64,000 nt of DNA from Methylomonas sp. LW13 (GTDB lineage Bacteria > Pseudomonadota > Gammaproteobacteria > Methylococcales > Methylomonadaceae): assembly GCF_016865255.1 (NCBI RefSeq), contig NZ_CP033381.1, positions 3,410,001-3,474,000 of the forward strand. The letters run 5' to 3'. The notes below the pieces were generated by a model. The model worked only from the letters and a program-made list of their open reading frames with translations, ran no database searches and was not told the DNA's origin. Below, in pieces: positions 38,703 through 48,452 of the stretch. Each line of letters starts with the position of its first letter. Positions within the stretch are counted from its first letter, which is position 1. The position numbers and the translations under genes were made by a program.

Positions 38703-39970
38703 GAAAATTTCCTTAAAGATACTAAAACCGGGTAACTCATGATTATCAACATGAAAAGCAGACAAAATGGACGAATATATGCACCAAATGTCAATCCGGT
38801 TGATACATCCACGTAATGCTGCGAAAGAAAACTAAATTGATTGAACTCAATTATCGGACCAACCACAAAATCCAGAGGAATCAACAGCACAAACATGATT
38901 ATCCTTCTATATTTATTAGCATAACTTCCAATTAAAATTGCACTTAAATATGGCAGTAACAAAATAACTGCATACCCACCAGGGGAATCAGTAGCGACCA
39001 TCATAGAAAGCAAAACAACTACGCTTAATTGCTCCCAAGTAAAAAAATGAGCTTTTCGCGCCGATAAAAATAAAATAGACGCCGCAACAAAAAGAACAAA
39101 CCACCTTAAAAAGTGCGCAGTCAAATAGAGGATTACCGGAATCCTGTCCTGATAGTAAAAGACAGCTTTCGACCATGAACTAAGCGAAGTTGTGTACCAA
39201 ACTTTCTGAAAAAAATCCGAATTAACAGCGCCGGAAAAAGAAAACATATTTTCGAAAATTTGCCTATAGTTTCCATCTTCCAAGACAATCATACTTATTT
39301 GATTAATCAATAATGATGCAAAAAAACTTATCAGAAAGTATGTATATTCTCTTTTAAAAAACGGCACGAACCAGAGCACTATTAAATACTGCTTAATATT
39401 TATAGCCAACGCAAGAAATACTGCGCCTTTCCAATTGGCGCCAAAAGCCTGAGAAAAAGCCAACAACATAAAAGCAACTATAATATAGTTGCCTCTTTCT
39501 AACGCATAAAGCCCGGGAAATTGCATCAGCAACGCAAGAAATATAACAATCTCAACCGAAATATATTTTATACCCACCTGCTTTACGATTAATTTTGTAC
39601 ATACAAAAATTGCACAAAAATAAAACAAAAATAGCCAAGCGATAGAATATGGCGAGCAATCTCGTAACTCTGCCGGTAAAACAACGGAAGCACAATAATC
39701 CGGCACTAACATTTGCGCCAATGCAAATACGCTTATCGGATAAATTGATTGCCATATGTCATAACGCCCATCATTTAGACTCCAATAATTTGTATTATAG
39801 AAGTCCATAAATGTATCTAAAGGCGCAAAGAAAAATGGCGGCATTGCATAACCGCTGGATTCAAAATACTTGACAAAAAAGATCAGAAAAACCAACTCTG
39901 AAAAGATTATCCAGACAAACCACCAATGAATATTTTTATTTTTTACACAAACACTATCAGCTGAAGTCAT
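38699..39970 (-). CDS. Polytopic membrane protein, GT87 (DUF2029)-like
   Basis: This 423-aa protein has around ten membrane helices. Features shared with GT87 mannosyltransferase-like proteins are the acidic residue in the first large loop (PLDTFMDFYNTNYW), the ERGNYIIVAFMLLA motif and the LALAINIKQYLIVL helix. It would use a polyprenyl-phosphate sugar on the outer face of the inner membrane. It could alternatively be the polymerase Wzy, which is otherwise missing. It is translationally coupled to the Wzz-like gene. Confidence 0.72.
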   Translation of the reverse strand: MTSADSVCVKNKNIHWWFVWIIFSELVFLIFFVKYFESSGYAMPPFFFAPLDTFMDFYNTNYWSLNDGRYDIWQSIYPISVFALAQMLVPDYCASVVLPAELRDCSPYSIAWLFLFYFCAIFVCTKLIVKQVGIKYISVEIVIFLALLMQFPGLYALERGNYIIVAFMLLAFSQAFGANWKGAVFLALAINIKQYLIVLWFVPFFKREYTYFLISFFASLLINQISMIVLEDGNYRQIFENMFSFSGAVNSDFFQKVWYTTSLSSWSKAVFYYQDRIPVILYLTAHFLRWFVLFVAASILFLSARKAHFFTWEQLSVVVLLSMMVATDSPGGYAVILLLPYLSAILIGSYANKYRRIIMFVLLIPLDFVVGPIIEFNQFSFLSQHYVDVSTGLTFGAYIRPFCLLFMLIIMSYPVLVSLRKFS

Positions 39971-40000
39971 TCAATATGCCATCCATACTAGATAGTAAAT

Positions 40001-40426
40001 TTAAGATAACTTACTTTGCGCACCATTCTTTTTAAAAGAAAATCGGCGATGCAAGATATAACTGCTTATCACAGTAATAGATACTATAATTGCTTGGGCA
40101 ATCAATGTATGTAGATTAAGTCTCTCGACCAAAAGAGGTAATGCTATTAAATTAAAACCAAAAGCACCAAGGTAAACCATATTAAACCTAAAAAATTCTT
40201 TCAACCACCGCCCTTTCACGCGAAACACATAAATCCTATAACCCAAATATGCATTAATCACCGATACAAAATGACTTATGATTAAAAGCCACACATAATG
40301 TAAATCATGGTGTAGGAAAAACCAAATAACTGCAAAAAAACCATACCCAAAAGCGGTATTGTACAAACCTACAAATAAATAACGAATTTTTTCGTTACCC
40401 CAAAAACGTTTAGTTATTGAACCCAA
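40001..40426 (-). CDS. GtrA-family membrane protein
   Basis: This 141-aa protein has four predicted membrane helices with the GtrA opening (IRYLFVGLYNTAFGYGFFAVIWF). The start is probably TTG at 40424-40426, preceded by a GAAAG. It overlaps the upstream GT2 by 17 nt. Together they form a GtrA-GtrB pair: GtrB-type GT2 makes the undecaprenyl-phosphate sugar and GtrA helps it cross the membrane. The GT87/GT-C proteins downstream are candidates for the final transfer. Confidence 0.87.
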   Translation of the reverse strand: MGSITKRFWGNEKIRYLFVGLYNTAFGYGFFAVIWFFLHHDLHYVWLLIISHFVSVINAYLGYRIYVFRVKGRWLKEFFRFNMVYLGAFGFNLIALPLLVERLNLHTLIAQAIIVSITVISSYILHRRFSFKKNGAQSKLS

Positions 40427-41351
40427 CTTGCTTTCTCACGATAAAATTAGGTCGATTCTTCACTTCCTCGTATATCAAACCAATATATTCTGCAACAATA
40501 CCCAACATAGTAAATAATATTCCGAACATCAAAAACATAACGGTCATAATGGTCCCATATCCAGCAAACGGCACACCCCAGAATATTGCTTTTACTATTG
40601 TCCATACTAATAGGATAAAAGACGCCGCAGATATGGTTATTCCCAATATAGTAATAAGCTTTAAAGGCACATAAGAATGGGCCAATATGCCTTTTAACGC
40701 CAGTTCGATAACCTTGAAAGTGTGAGCTCCTGATACGCCGGCAAAACGTTCGGCACGCTCATGCTCAATACCTATGGATTTATATCCCACCCAGGCGAAT
40801 AGTCCACGAATAAAACGGTTGCGTTCGTGTATGGAATTGATGGTTTCGTATACTTTTCTATCAATCAGCCTGAAGTCGCTAACATTTCTGGGAACCATGC
40901 CGTTGGTCAAACCGTTGGCCACCCAATAAAACAATTGCGAGTTAAAACGGCGAATTAAGCCCGTGCCATTACGTTTGGTAACAATACCGTAAACGTTTTC
41001 ATATCCCTCTTCCCATTTTTTGATGAACTGAGTTATTAAATGTGGTGGATCTTGCAAATCCGCAGTCATGATCACGGCAGCATCACCAGACGCATAATTC
41101 AGTCCAGCTGTAATGCCGCCATCCATTCTAAAATTACGCGCCAGTTGCACAATTTTAAACCGCGGATCTTTCTCATGTACCGCGCAGAGCTTTTCGTAGG
41201 TATTATCTTGAGAACCGTTCTCTACGATAATAGCTTCAAAATCGTATGCGCTATTTTCCGCAAATACTGCTGTTAATTGTTTAGCCAATTCATCAACATT
41301 GTCCTGCTCGTTATAAGCAGGAATTACCACTGAGATTAGTTTTCTATTCAT
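40410..41351 (-). CDS. GtrB-like polyprenyl-phosphate glycosyltransferase
   Basis: This 313-aa GT2 protein has VVIPAYNEQDNVDELAK, VENGSQDNT, NFRMDGGITAGL and the DxD motif TADLQDPPHL. Two C-terminal membrane helices follow (KLITILGITISAASFILLVW and YGTIMTVMFLMFGILFTMLGIVA). This is the GtrB/DPM1 architecture. It overlaps the downstream gtrA and follows the TPP enzyme by 11 nt, placing loading of a sugar on undecaprenyl phosphate immediately after the sugar-building cassette. Confidence 0.9.
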   Translation of the reverse strand: MNRKLISVVIPAYNEQDNVDELAKQLTAVFAENSAYDFEAIIVENGSQDNTYEKLCAVHEKDPRFKIVQLARNFRMDGGITAGLNYASGDAAVIMTADLQDPPHLITQFIKKWEEGYENVYGIVTKRNGTGLIRRFNSQLFYWVANGLTNGMVPRNVSDFRLIDRKVYETINSIHERNRFIRGLFAWVGYKSIGIEHERAERFAGVSGAHTFKVIELALKGILAHSYVPLKLITILGITISAASFILLVWTIVKAIFWGVPFAGYGTIMTVMFLMFGILFTMLGIVAEYIGLIYEEVKNRPNFIVRKQVGFNN

Positions 41352-41362
41352 ACTGGATATGT

Positions 41363-43144
41363 TTATTGCAAATATTGCGCTACTACGGAATATAGATTCT
41401 CATCCAAGTCCGGAGTCATTTGGTGCAAGGGATTTGATTGCATCGAACCTGTTTCCGTTACCCTACTGGTAATTTTGGGAAAATAGGTTTGTTCCGGATC
41501 TATCGGTACAACAAACCCAGCCGGTTCATCGCTTGCGAATAGGCGTTGGAATTCCGGGTCTTGCTCGAAATTGGCATCGAGTTTGATACAAGGCAGATTA
41601 AAGGCTTTAAATAAGGTTAGCCAATCCGGCAAACCCAATCCCGAGGACTGGTCGCAACCAATATAGGCACCATTAAAATAATTTCTTTGCGTCATGCGAA
41701 TGGATGCATAGCCATTATCGTTAAAAATGAAAATTTTCAGATTTAACTTATTGACAGCAACCGTGCCCAACTCCTGTAAATTTTGGGCAAATCCACCATC
41801 GCCTTCCACTAGAACTGTCCTGCGCTGCGGATAGGCGAAAGCCGCGCCTATTGCTCCGCTCAAACCGTACCCCATCGATGCCAAGCCCTTGTTTGTCACA
41901 ATGTGTTGGCCGCGCTGTTGGGCGAAGGTTTGCATCATCACGGTAAAGGCTCCACCGCTACTGCAAGGAATGACATTATCCGTGTCTCGGCAGTGTACCG
42001 ACAAACGGCTGACAAAATCGTACGGCGATAAATAATGCTCTGCCGTGTTATTGATCGGCTCGATCAACGGCAATTGGGCTTTCACTTTTTGGCAAAAAGC
42101 CACCCATTCGGCATGCTCGCCAAGGCTAGCTGCCGCCAATGCTTGTAACACTTGATTGGCATCGCCTTGCAAACCGCAATCGACGCGGGGATGGCCTTTG
42201 CTAAGCTCGGTAGGGTCGCATTCCACTTGCACTACTCTGCCGTTAGGTACGAACTCCTGCCAGTTAAACCCGGTTTGTTGCAGACCCAAACGGGTTCCCA
42301 GTGCGATCAGCAAATCGGCTTGTTGCATCAATAAATTGCTGTAACGTTGCCCCCAGGTATTGGGGCGGCCAAAATACAAAGGGTGATCCGCTGCCACCCT
42401 ATCCGCGCCATTCCATGTGGTTGCCAAAGGAATACCCATGGGTTCCAAAGCCTCGTATATCTTTTCTACCGTCTGTCTGGCAACACCCGCTCCAATCAAT
42501 AAAAACGGCCGTTTTGCCGTGCGAACATCGTCGATTAGGCGTTGGATTTCGGCTGAATGTATAGGTGGAATTGCTTGTTTAGCGGCTGGAACAAATTCGC
42601 ATAGCGGATCGTTTACATCAACTGGCGCACCTTGAATATCCAACGGAATTTCAAGAAACACCGGACCTTTGCGGCCTGTAACCCCGGCGTCGATAATCCG
42701 ATTAAATGCCTCACAGGAAATCAAGCTATCCATCAGCACTGATTTTGAGGTGATCGGCTTGACTATATCCACACCATCAATCTCTTGAATGCCGCGCTGG
42801 CGTACTTGTTGCCGGCAAAGATCGGCTGTCTTTACTTGCCCACCTATCACCAACAATTCCCGGCTCTCCAAATAAGCACCCGCCACTGCGGTGACAATAT
42901 TGGTTAAGCCGGGACCGGCGGTTACCAGAGCAAAGGCTTTGCCATCGGTGCTTATTTCGTTGAAATATTCTGCTGCTATACCGGCTGCCACCTCATGCAC
43001 CACGCTAACGCATTTGAAATGACGATTCACGCTGGCGAGAATGTGCATGATATTGCCGCCCGCCACGTAAAAGCAGTGGGTATATCCTTTTTCTTTTAAC
43101 CAATCGGCCAATAGATCGCTATATTTTATGGTCTTGTTTTGCAT
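41363..43144 (-). CDS. Thiamine-diphosphate carboligase, YerE/acetolactate-synthase-like
   Basis: This 593-aa ThDP enzyme has the catalytic Glu E51 (VVHEVAAGIAAEYF), a central domain of the acetolactate-synthase type, and the ThDP motif from GDG (448-450) to NDNGYAS (475-481). Its neighbours are rfbH, rfbG and rfbF, the order seen where YerE adds an acetyl group from pyruvate to C4 of CDP-3,6-dideoxy-4-ketohexose in yersiniose synthesis. It is not the housekeeping acetolactate synthase: no regulatory-subunit gene accompanies it. The donor and acceptor are inferred from context and are the key open point. Confidence 0.83.
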   Translation of the reverse strand: MQNKTIKYSDLLADWLKEKGYTHCFYVAGGNIMHILASVNRHFKCVSVVHEVAAGIAAEYFNEISTDGKAFALVTAGPGLTNIVTAVAGAYLESRELLVIGGQVKTADLCRQQVRQRGIQEIDGVDIVKPITSKSVLMDSLISCEAFNRIIDAGVTGRKGPVFLEIPLDIQGAPVDVNDPLCEFVPAAKQAIPPIHSAEIQRLIDDVRTAKRPFLLIGAGVARQTVEKIYEALEPMGIPLATTWNGADRVAADHPLYFGRPNTWGQRYSNLLMQQADLLIALGTRLGLQQTGFNWQEFVPNGRVVQVECDPTELSKGHPRVDCGLQGDANQVLQALAAASLGEHAEWVAFCQKVKAQLPLIEPINNTAEHYLSPYDFVSRLSVHCRDTDNVIPCSSGGAFTVMMQTFAQQRGQHIVTNKGLASMGYGLSGAIGAAFAYPQRRTVLVEGDGGFAQNLQELGTVAVNKLNLKIFIFNDNGYASIRMTQRNYFNGAYIGCDQSSGLGLPDWLTLFKAFNLPCIKLDANFEQDPEFQRLFASDEPAGFVVPIDPEQTYFPKITSRVTETGSMQSNPLHQMTPDLDENLYSVVAQYLQ

Positions 43145-43159
43145 TGATTGTTTGCCAAC

Positions 43160-44473
43160 TTATTGACGGATACCAAAAAAGATTTCTATTTTCTCGGCAA
43201 CAAATTCCAACATCTCGGTGGTTAAGGCCGGATAAATACCGATCCAAAAAGTTTGCCGCATAATTCTATCGGTCACATCCAATGAGCCGGAAATTCGATA
43301 TTGTCTGCCTTTCATATAGGGCTGACGGGTCAAGTTTCCGGCAAACAGCAAGCGGGAGCCGATTTTGTATTTATCCAGATATTTCAACAATTCCACGCGC
43401 TCGTGACCTGAGTCTTCCTTCAGCGTGATAGGAAACCCAAACCATGAGGGATCCGATCCCGGTGTGGCTTCCGGCAGAATCAAATACTGCTCGCAAGTAG
43501 CCAAGCGTTGCTTCAGGAATTTAAAATTACGTTTTCTGATTTCAATCAATTCCGGCGCACGCTCTAACTGCGCTAAGCCACAGGCCGCCTGCATATCGGT
43601 AATTTTTAAGTTATAACCCAAGTGCGAATAGGTGTATTTGTGGTCGTAGCCTGCCGGCAAATCGCCTAACTGCCAACCGAAGCGTTTTTTACAGGTATTA
43701 TCAACACCGGGGGCGCAGTAACAATCCCTTCCCCAATCCCGAAACGACTCGATGATAGTTTTCAGACGGCGACTGCTGGTAAATACCGCGCCACCCTCGC
43801 CCATGGTGATGTGGTGAGCAGGGTAAAAACTGAGCGTACCAATATCGCCGAAGGTACCGACATTACGGCCCTTGTAGGTTGTGCCCAAGGCATCACAGCA
43901 ATCTTCTATCAACCAGAGATTGTATTTTTTTGCGATTTCGACGACTTTATCCAGGTCAAACGGATTGCCCAGCGTGTGGGCAATCATAATTGCTTTGGTT
44001 TTAGGCGTGATGGCCGCCTCGATTTTACTGGGATCGATGTTGTAGGTTGGTATTTCCACATCGACAAATACCGGAACAAGGTCGTAAAGCAGAATGGGAT
44101 TAACCGTTGTGGGAAAACCGGCCGCTACGGAAATGACTTCATCGCCTTTCTGTAAGGCACGATCACCCAGTTTTTCGGATGTCAAACAGGCAAAAGCCAG
44201 CAGATTCGCAGAGGAACCGGAATTGACCGTCAACGCGCTGCTAACCCCGATAAACTCTGCCAATTGCTTTTCAAACTGGTCGTTAAATCGTCCGGTAGTC
44301 AACCAACCGTCCAGCGAGGCTTCGACCATATAACTAAGTTCTTTAGCGCCGAGAATTTTACCCGAAGGCGGCACTACGGACTGTTCCGGAACGAAAGCTT
44401 TTTCGGCATAACGTTCGGCGGCGTATTGTTCAACCAAATCCAAAATCTGCGCTTTTAATGTATTTTCTGTCAC
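43160..44473 (-). CDS. rfbH: CDP-4-keto-6-deoxyglucose 3-dehydrase (RfbH/E1)
   Basis: RfbH is the PMP- and iron-sulfur-dependent dehydrase that removes the C3 hydroxyl of CDP-4-keto-6-deoxyglucose. The 437-aa protein has His at position 220 ([12 protein letters not shown]) where other family members have the PLP lysine, so it uses PMP. Its cysteines C193, C251, C253 and C261 fit the E1 spacing C-X57-C-X-C-X7-C for the 2Fe-2S cluster. It starts at GTG. The NADH-dependent reductase partner (E3/RfbI/AscD) is not in the window. It lies between rfbG and the TPP enzyme. Confidence 0.94.
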   Translation of the reverse strand: MTENTLKAQILDLVEQYAAERYAEKAFVPEQSVVPPSGKILGAKELSYMVEASLDGWLTTGRFNDQFEKQLAEFIGVSSALTVNSGSSANLLAFACLTSEKLGDRALQKGDEVISVAAGFPTTVNPILLYDLVPVFVDVEIPTYNIDPSKIEAAITPKTKAIMIAHTLGNPFDLDKVVEIAKKYNLWLIEDCCDALGTTYKGRNVGTFGDIGTLSFYPAHHITMGEGGAVFTSSRRLKTIIESFRDWGRDCYCAPGVDNTCKKRFGWQLGDLPAGYDHKYTYSHLGYNLKITDMQAACGLAQLERAPELIEIRKRNFKFLKQRLATCEQYLILPEATPGSDPSWFGFPITLKEDSGHERVELLKYLDKYKIGSRLLFAGNLTRQPYMKGRQYRISGSLDVTDRIMRQTFWIGIYPALTTEMLEFVAEKIEIFFGIRQ

Positions 44474-44498
44474 TGTCTTATCTTTGTGTTCAATAAAA

Positions 44499-45581
44499 TT
44501 AATGTTGATCAGCCGTCAAAAACTGCTCTAACTGCTCCACGCAGACTTGCCGCATATCCTTGCCTTGTTGATAGGCCAGGTTCCAGTCGACAATCATCGC
44601 CAACGCTTGGGCCAGAGTCCAACGCGGTACCCAACCCAGAAGGGTCTTGGCTTTGGAGCAATCAAGCTTCAAATAGTGCGCTTCATGCGGCTGCTCACTA
44701 CCATCGATTTGCCAACTTGCGCCATTGCCCCATAAATCTGCCAGTTTTTCCAATATCCACGATACGGGTTGCGCATCTGCTTCGCCAGGCCCGAAATTCC
44801 AGCCCTCCGCATATCGGCCGCCTTGTTTATACAGTTGTTCTGCCAGCAGGACATAGCCGGTAACCGGCTCCAGTACATGCTGCCAAGGCCTGATGGCCGT
44901 AGGGTTACGAATCGTCACAGCCTCCCCTGCCATGAAAGCCCTAATAATATCGGGGATTAAACGATCTTGAGCCCAATCCCCGCCGCCGATCACATTACCG
45001 GCACGCACCGACGCCACCGCCACACCGTGCTCAGCGTAGCGTTCGCTGGGAAAAAAGGAATTACGATAGCTGGCAGTCACCAACTCTGAGCAGCCTTTGC
45101 TGTTGCTGTAAGGATCGAAGCCGCCCATCGGCTCGTTTTCACGGTAGCCCCACAACCATTCCTTGTTTTCATAGCATTTGTCGCTGGTGACTATCACGAC
45201 TGACTTTACCGACGCAGTGTGCCTGACCGCCTCTAGTAAATTAACCGTACCCATCACATTGGTGGCATAGGTTTCCACCGGCTGTTGATAGGAATAACGA
45301 ACAAGCGGTTGCGCGGCCAAATGAAACACAATCTCAGGTTGAAAACTTTGCATTTCCGCCATCACGCTGGCTAAATCGCGAATATCGCCTTCAACGTGCT
45401 GCAGTACCGAAGCCACATCAGCCACTTGGAATAAGCTGGGCGCAGTAGGCGCCGGTAACGCATACCCTTTGATCTCCGCACCTAACCGGTGCAGATATAA
45501 CGCCAACCAACCGCCTTTAAATCCGGTGTGCCCGGTTATAAAAACCCTTTTGCCTCGCCAAAAATCGCTATGCTCTACCAT
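44499..45581 (-). CDS. rfbG: CDP-glucose 4,6-dehydratase
   Basis: RfbG converts CDP-glucose to CDP-4-keto-6-deoxyglucose with bound NAD. This 360-aa extended SDR has [16 protein letters not shown] (NAD-binding), [13 protein letters not shown] and the catalytic pair in [13 protein letters not shown]. The VTSDKCY motif distinguishes it from dTDP-glucose dehydratase RmlB (STDEVYG). The ATG overlaps the rfbF stop by 7 nt. An upstream TTG in the same frame lies within rfbF and has no support. Confidence 0.95.
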   Translation of the reverse strand: MVEHSDFWRGKRVFITGHTGFKGGWLALYLHRLGAEIKGYALPAPTAPSLFQVADVASVLQHVEGDIRDLASVMAEMQSFQPEIVFHLAAQPLVRYSYQQPVETYATNVMGTVNLLEAVRHTASVKSVVIVTSDKCYENKEWLWGYRENEPMGGFDPYSNSKGCSELVTASYRNSFFPSERYAEHGVAVASVRAGNVIGGGDWAQDRLIPDIIRAFMAGEAVTIRNPTAIRPWQHVLEPVTGYVLLAEQLYKQGGRYAEGWNFGPGEADAQPVSWILEKLADLWGNGASWQIDGSEQPHEAHYLKLDCSKAKTLLGWVPRWTLAQALAMIVDWNLAYQQGKDMRQVCVEQLEQFLTADQH

Positions 45582-46342
45582 ATTTTCCACGGTGCTTTTT
45601 GCTGTTGCCAAAGCTGTTCCAAATGCTGTTTATCTCTTAATGTGTCCATGGGTTGCCAGAAGCCTTTGTGGAAATAAGCGTGCAGCTGATTGCTGTTCGC
45701 CAGGCGCTCCATCGGTTCTTTTTCCCATAGCGTTTCATCGCTATCGATTAAATCGAACACTGCCGGTGACAACACAAAAAAACCGCCATTGATCCAGGCA
45801 CCGTCGCCCTGCGGTTTCTCCTGAAAACTCTTGATGCGGCTACCCACCAATTCCAAGGCACCAAACCGGCCGGGCGGTTGCACGGCGGTCACTGTTGCGG
45901 CGTCATTGTGAGAATGATGAAAATCGATCAACGCATGAATGTCGACATCGCCGACCCCATCCCCGTAAGTAAAACAGAATGTTTCATCGCCGACATAATC
46001 GCGAACTCTTTTTAAGCGACCGCCCGTCATGGTTAACTCACCGGTGTCAACCAAGGTCACCTTCCATGGCTCTGCATATTTTTGATGCACCTGCATCTCG
46101 TTATGCTCCATATCGAAGGTCACATCCGACATATGTAAAAAGTAATTCGCAAAATACTCCTTAATAATATAGCCTTTATAACCCAAACATATTATAAATT
46201 CGTTAATTCCATAATGAGAATATAACTTCATTATATGCCATAAAATAGGCCTGCCGCCTATTTCAATCATCGGCTTAGGCTTCACCGAGGTTTCTTCATT
46301 AATACGAGTGCCCAATCCACCCGCAAGAATAACCAACTTCAT
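45575..46342 (-). CDS. rfbF: Glucose-1-phosphate cytidylyltransferase
   Basis: RfbF makes CDP-glucose from CTP and glucose-1-phosphate and commits carbon to CDP-3,6-dideoxyhexoses. The 255-aa protein begins with the nucleotidyltransferase signature [32 protein letters not shown] and contains [10 protein letters not shown] with the metal-binding Asp. Length and motifs match RfbF rather than RmlA. It is coupled to rfbG by overlap. Confidence 0.95.
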   Translation of the reverse strand: MKLVILAGGLGTRINEETSVKPKPMIEIGGRPILWHIMKLYSHYGINEFIICLGYKGYIIKEYFANYFLHMSDVTFDMEHNEMQVHQKYAEPWKVTLVDTGELTMTGGRLKRVRDYVGDETFCFTYGDGVGDVDIHALIDFHHSHNDAATVTAVQPPGRFGALELVGSRIKSFQEKPQGDGAWINGGFFVLSPAVFDLIDSDETLWEKEPMERLANSNQLHAYFHKGFWQPMDTLRDKQHLEQLWQQQKAPWKIW

Positions 46343-46374
46343 TAATATTTCCTCTTGGTTATAGACATAATCAT

Positions 46375-47376
46375 CTACCCACTACATGTATTCAAATTAC
46401 GAATATACTCGGCAGTTTCTAAAATCTGTAGATCCAGACCTGTTACGGGAAATTCGAACCCCTTTATAATGTCTTTAATAGGCTGCTCATTTCCCAAATA
46501 GCTATCGGGTTCCCCATTTATCATATTCGGACGTTCAACTGTTAAGTCAGCAGCATTAAGGAGATTGCATACTTTTTCAGCTAACTCACCCACTTCCACC
46601 GTTTCATCACCCACGGTGTCGAAACAGACGATGTTTTCGAAACGTTCCGAAAACATCAGGCGAATACAGATCAGCAGTAAATCCAGTATGTAAATATAAG
46701 ACCGAAACACGGGCTTATTTGCCCGAATTAACACATTTTCTCGGGCTACGACATTTGCAATAATCGAGGACAAGGCATAAGCATTTAGCTTATTGATATA
46801 TGGCCCGCTTAGATTAAATATTCTCGGGATAAGAAGTTTTATATCAGCTTTACGGCATATCTCTTGAAATCGCAACTCATCTTCATATTTTAATCTACCA
46901 TACAGATTTGCAGATTCATCTCTATTACTATCGTTTAAATAATCGTAGACTGCTCCGGACGACGACAATAGCACAGCTTTTACCTGTGATTGTTCCAATA
47001 CCTGTGTCACCAAGCCCTGAATAACTTTATTCAAGCGAATATATTCATCGTCTGAATATCCGCCAACCTTATCCTTGGTTAAAAACGCAAAGTGAAACAA
47101 ATAGAGAGTATGTTGCGTATGCCGATGGGTGATTTCCGCCAAAGGTCTAACAGATACCGTACGGCCATCAGCCAATACTATCTGCTGTTCGCGCGATCCA
47201 TAGCCTGATACCCGCTGGTTAAATTCATCGCCGTACAAAGCGGAGAACAATTCCAGAGTTGCCCGACCTAACCAGCCGCTGGCACCGGTCACAGCAATAT
47301 GGCTTTGTTTACTAAATAGGTGATCTAATATAAATGAATAATCAGCGCCAAACGCTTTTTCGAAATCAAAAGCCAT
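46375..47376 (-). CDS. NAD-dependent sugar epimerase/dehydratase-like protein
   Basis: This 333-aa extended SDR has [16 protein letters not shown] (residues 29-44) for NAD(P) binding, [12 protein letters not shown] with the catalytic Ser, and YGRLKYEDE with the YxxxK pair. A region of about 25 residues before the glycine motif is longer than usual. The substrate cannot be assigned. It may reduce or epimerise the branched keto-sugar, as YerF reduces the acetyl branch in yersiniose synthesis. Its ATG overlaps the stop of the cyclase homologue upstream (TAATG). Confidence 0.78.
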   Translation of the reverse strand: MAFDFEKAFGADYSFILDHLFSKQSHIAVTGASGWLGRATLELFSALYGDEFNQRVSGYGSREQQIVLADGRTVSVRPLAEITHRHTQHTLYLFHFAFLTKDKVGGYSDDEYIRLNKVIQGLVTQVLEQSQVKAVLLSSSGAVYDYLNDSNRDESANLYGRLKYEDELRFQEICRKADIKLLIPRIFNLSGPYINKLNAYALSSIIANVVARENVLIRANKPVFRSYIYILDLLLICIRLMFSERFENIVCFDTVGDETVEVGELAEKVCNLLNAADLTVERPNMINGEPDSYLGNEQPIKDIIKGFEFPVTGLDLQILETAEYIRNLNTCSG

Positions 47377-48452
47377 TATTTGTAGCTCTGACTAATGACT
47401 GAACTAATCGCAGACTTCAAATTGATTATATTTGCCTCGGTTTTATCGATAAATAACCGTTCTAACGCTCCGGAACCATTCACACTGATAATAATAAAAT
47501 GACTGGTGGAATGCTTTTTATCGGATATAAAACACTCAAAGACTTTTTCCACATCAATTCGCTGGATAATTTCCTTCAGCATCGGAATTTCATCCAATAA
47601 GCCAATGACATAATCTTTCAACTGTTGAGTATCCGCCGGAATGTGCTCCAGGCCACCGCTCACTTGGGCATAGTTAATAGCAATCAGCATGCCTAACCCA
47701 ACCGCTATGCCATGGCTCACTTCAAAATTGGAAGCACCTTCCAAAGCATGCCCGAAGGTATGACCAAAATTCAGTAATAAACGCTCGGCCTTATCAAATT
47801 CATCAATTTCGATAAACCATTTTTTTGCTTTTAAACTTAATTCAATGACGTCCGCATACCCTTCTACATTCATATCCATTTGCGGATTTAACCGCATATA
47901 CTCAGAAAAACACGAACTTCCTTTGGCATAGCAAATCTTCACGGCCTCGCACAATCCGGCGATTTTCTGTTCTGAGTTGAGGGTTTTTACTAAATTCGGA
48001 TCAATTATAATGGTTTCCGGGGGATGGAAGTTTCCAACCAGATTTTTATAACGTCCAACATTGATAGATGATTTACCCCCAATACAAGAATCCACCATAC
48101 CCAATAGAGTGGTGGGAATATAATCCCATTTGATACCGCGCATATAAATCGATGCACAAAAGGTGGCTATATCCTGCAGGCTACCGCCACCGACGGCCGT
48201 CAATTTAGCTTGCCTTGTTAAGGCTAAATCTCGCATTTTTACGATTATCTCGGGTACGGATGTCAAACTCTTGGTTTCTTCATTCGCCGGCACCGCAATA
48301 ACCTTGGCATTCCCGGAAAAAGCCGTTTCAAAAAAGTTATCGCATAACACGGCGCTATTCTCATCTTGCCGTTGTACTTCGGCAAAAGCACCGTTTTCTA
48401 TTACCACGCGATAATTTGCAATACTGGATTGAATATCAAACGATACGGACAT
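47376..48452 (-). CDS. 3-dehydroquinate synthase homologue (sugar-phosphate cyclase) in a polysaccharide locus
   Basis: This 358-aa sugar-phosphate cyclase superfamily protein has GGGSLQDIATF for NAD binding, IPTTLLGMVDSCIGGKSSIN, and YKNLVGNFHPP. The metal ligands are E169 (LCEAVK), H231 (NFGHTFGH) and H247 (SHGIAVG), and the arginine before LLLN is retained. Superfamily members use NAD and a divalent metal to oxidise, eliminate phosphate and close a six-carbon ring. Location inside an O-antigen cassette between an SDR and an epimerase, overlapping both, makes a shikimate role unlikely. The substrate is unknown. Confidence 0.85.
   Translation of the reverse strand: MSVSFDIQSSIANYRVVIENGAFAEVQRQDENSAVLCDNFFETAFSGNAKVIAVPANEETKSLTSVPEIIVKMRDLALTRQAKLTAVGGGSLQDIATFCASIYMRGIKWDYIPTTLLGMVDSCIGGKSSINVGRYKNLVGNFHPPETIIIDPNLVKTLNSEQKIAGLCEAVKICYAKGSSCFSEYMRLNPQMDMNVEGYADVIELSLKAKKWFIEIDEFDKAERLLLNFGHTFGHALEGASNFEVSHGIAVGLGMLIAINYAQVSGGLEHIPADTQQLKDYVIGLLDEIPMLKEIIQRIDVEKVFECFISDKKHSTSHFIIISVNGSGALERLFIDKTEANIINLKSAISSVISQSYK

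Noticed and set aside
41363-43144. Housekeeping acetolactate synthase (ilvB)
   Set aside because: No small regulatory subunit or ilvC nearby, and its neighbours are all CDP-sugar genes.
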